From contig JANBQS010000520.1 of assembly GCA_027577415.1 (NCBI GenBank), positions 1-16,083 of the forward strand: a DNA stretch of 16,083 nucleotides. Reading direction: 5' to 3'. Both the position numbers and the translations under genes were made by a program. Under the pieces are notes generated by a model that saw nothing but the letters and a program-made list of their open reading frames with translations, was not told where the DNA came from and did no database searches. The DNA comes from Coemansia sp. RSA 922 (taxonomy: Eukaryota; Kickxellomycota; Kickxellomycetes; Kickxellales; Kickxellaceae). Positions 15,890-16,083 of this stretch are shown here, one piece after another; position 1 is the first letter of the stretch; every line of letters starts with the position of its first letter.

Positions 15890-16006
15890 GCAGCACTTTT
15901 TTTTCCATTGTCGCGTACGTCATGTCAAGAAAAGACCTCCCCTTTTGGGCAACGTGTAAAAGAAGTCCGTTTGTCCTTTTTGCCGCGACGGCCATTTTTA
16001 GCATAT
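15890..16006 (-). promoter_or_regulatory. Conserved upstream block of the right paralogue, with TGACGTAC
   Basis: This is the counterpart of 14661-14772. TGACGTAC on the gene's strand is at 15915-15922, 227 bp before the ATG at 15695. The GGACAAAC...GGCCAT stretch lies at 15969-15995. The DNA between the block and the ATG (15696-15889) is purine-rich on the + strand and only partly alignable with the other copy. Confidence 0.5.
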
Positions 16007-16083
16007 GGGGGACATCTTGATACCTGAAATTACCAACTTTCTTTCTAAACGTGGCTGTGATTTCAGTAATTCGTGATTCAGGT

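Larger units (their letters stand above)
15147..16006 (-). repeat. Direct repeat unit 2 (gene plus upstream block)
   Basis: This is the second copy of the unit at 13994-14772, same orientation. Homology ends near 16006, after GGCCATTTTTAGCATAT. The remaining bases to the window end (16007-16083) show no similarity to the DNA next to unit 1. No target-site duplication or inverted termini are visible, so segmental duplication is more likely than transposition of the unit. Confidence 0.8.

Noticed and set aside
13994..16006. The tandem unit as a transposon or terminal repeats of a mobile element
   Set aside because: No inverted termini, target-site duplication or transposase/reverse transcriptase sequence is seen, and similarity fades gradually at the 3' side; a segmental gene duplication is simpler.
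1..16083. tRNA, rRNA, CRISPR arrays and bacterial-type defence or operon structure
   Set aside because: I looked for internal-promoter B-box patterns and regularly spaced repeats and found none; the gene set is eukaryotic.

Overview
This window looks like a piece of a compact, intron-poor fungal nuclear genome. The genes are single eukaryotic housekeeping genes, five of them uninterrupted (one about 4.4 kb, one about 3.6 kb). Intergenic DNA is AT-rich with long T and A runs, and there are no bacterial-style operons or ribosome binding sites. The one intron boundary I can place has a TACTAAT-like branch site. Large intronless genes fit an early-diverging fungus such as Kickxellomycotina (Coemansia relatives), but that placement is inference.

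Layout from left to right. (1) 1-783: the 3' part of BUD31 (+), a spliceosomal zinc protein, whose first exon(s) are not visible, preceded by a T-rich probable intron. (2) 1136-5539: a CSB/Rad26-type SNF2 ATPase for transcription-coupled repair (-). (3) 6105-7493: a WDR68/DCAF7 WD40 protein (-) with fungal-specific insertions. (4) 7746-8858: TSR3, the 18S rRNA aminocarboxypropyltransferase (+), divergent from WDR68. (5) 8917-9876: an AKTIP/FTS-like inactive E2 (UEV) protein (-), convergent with TSR3 with only 58 bp between the stop codons. (6) 10221-13811: GPI13/PIG-O, the ethanolamine phosphate transferase of GPI anchor synthesis (+), sharing a divergent promoter with the AKTIP-like gene. (7) 13994-16006: a tandem direct duplication carrying two unrecognised small paralogous proteins (-) with a shared upstream block.

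The six housekeeping genes serve unrelated pathways (splicing, DNA repair, kinase scaffolding, ribosome maturation, vesicle/ubiquitin-like function, GPI anchors). They are linked by shared promoters and 3' ends rather than by a joint process. The part that is not ordinary is the duplicated pair at the right end. The upstream DNA and the first 31 residues are almost identical between copies, while the rest has diverged strongly around a short conserved W-x-x-Y-C core. It may be a lineage-specific DNA-binding or recombinase-derived family.

Three of the long reading frames begin at non-ATG codons when extended maximally. For the CSB, AKTIP-like and GPI13 genes I therefore moved the start to the first in-frame ATG, and for TSR3 I prefer an internal ATG.
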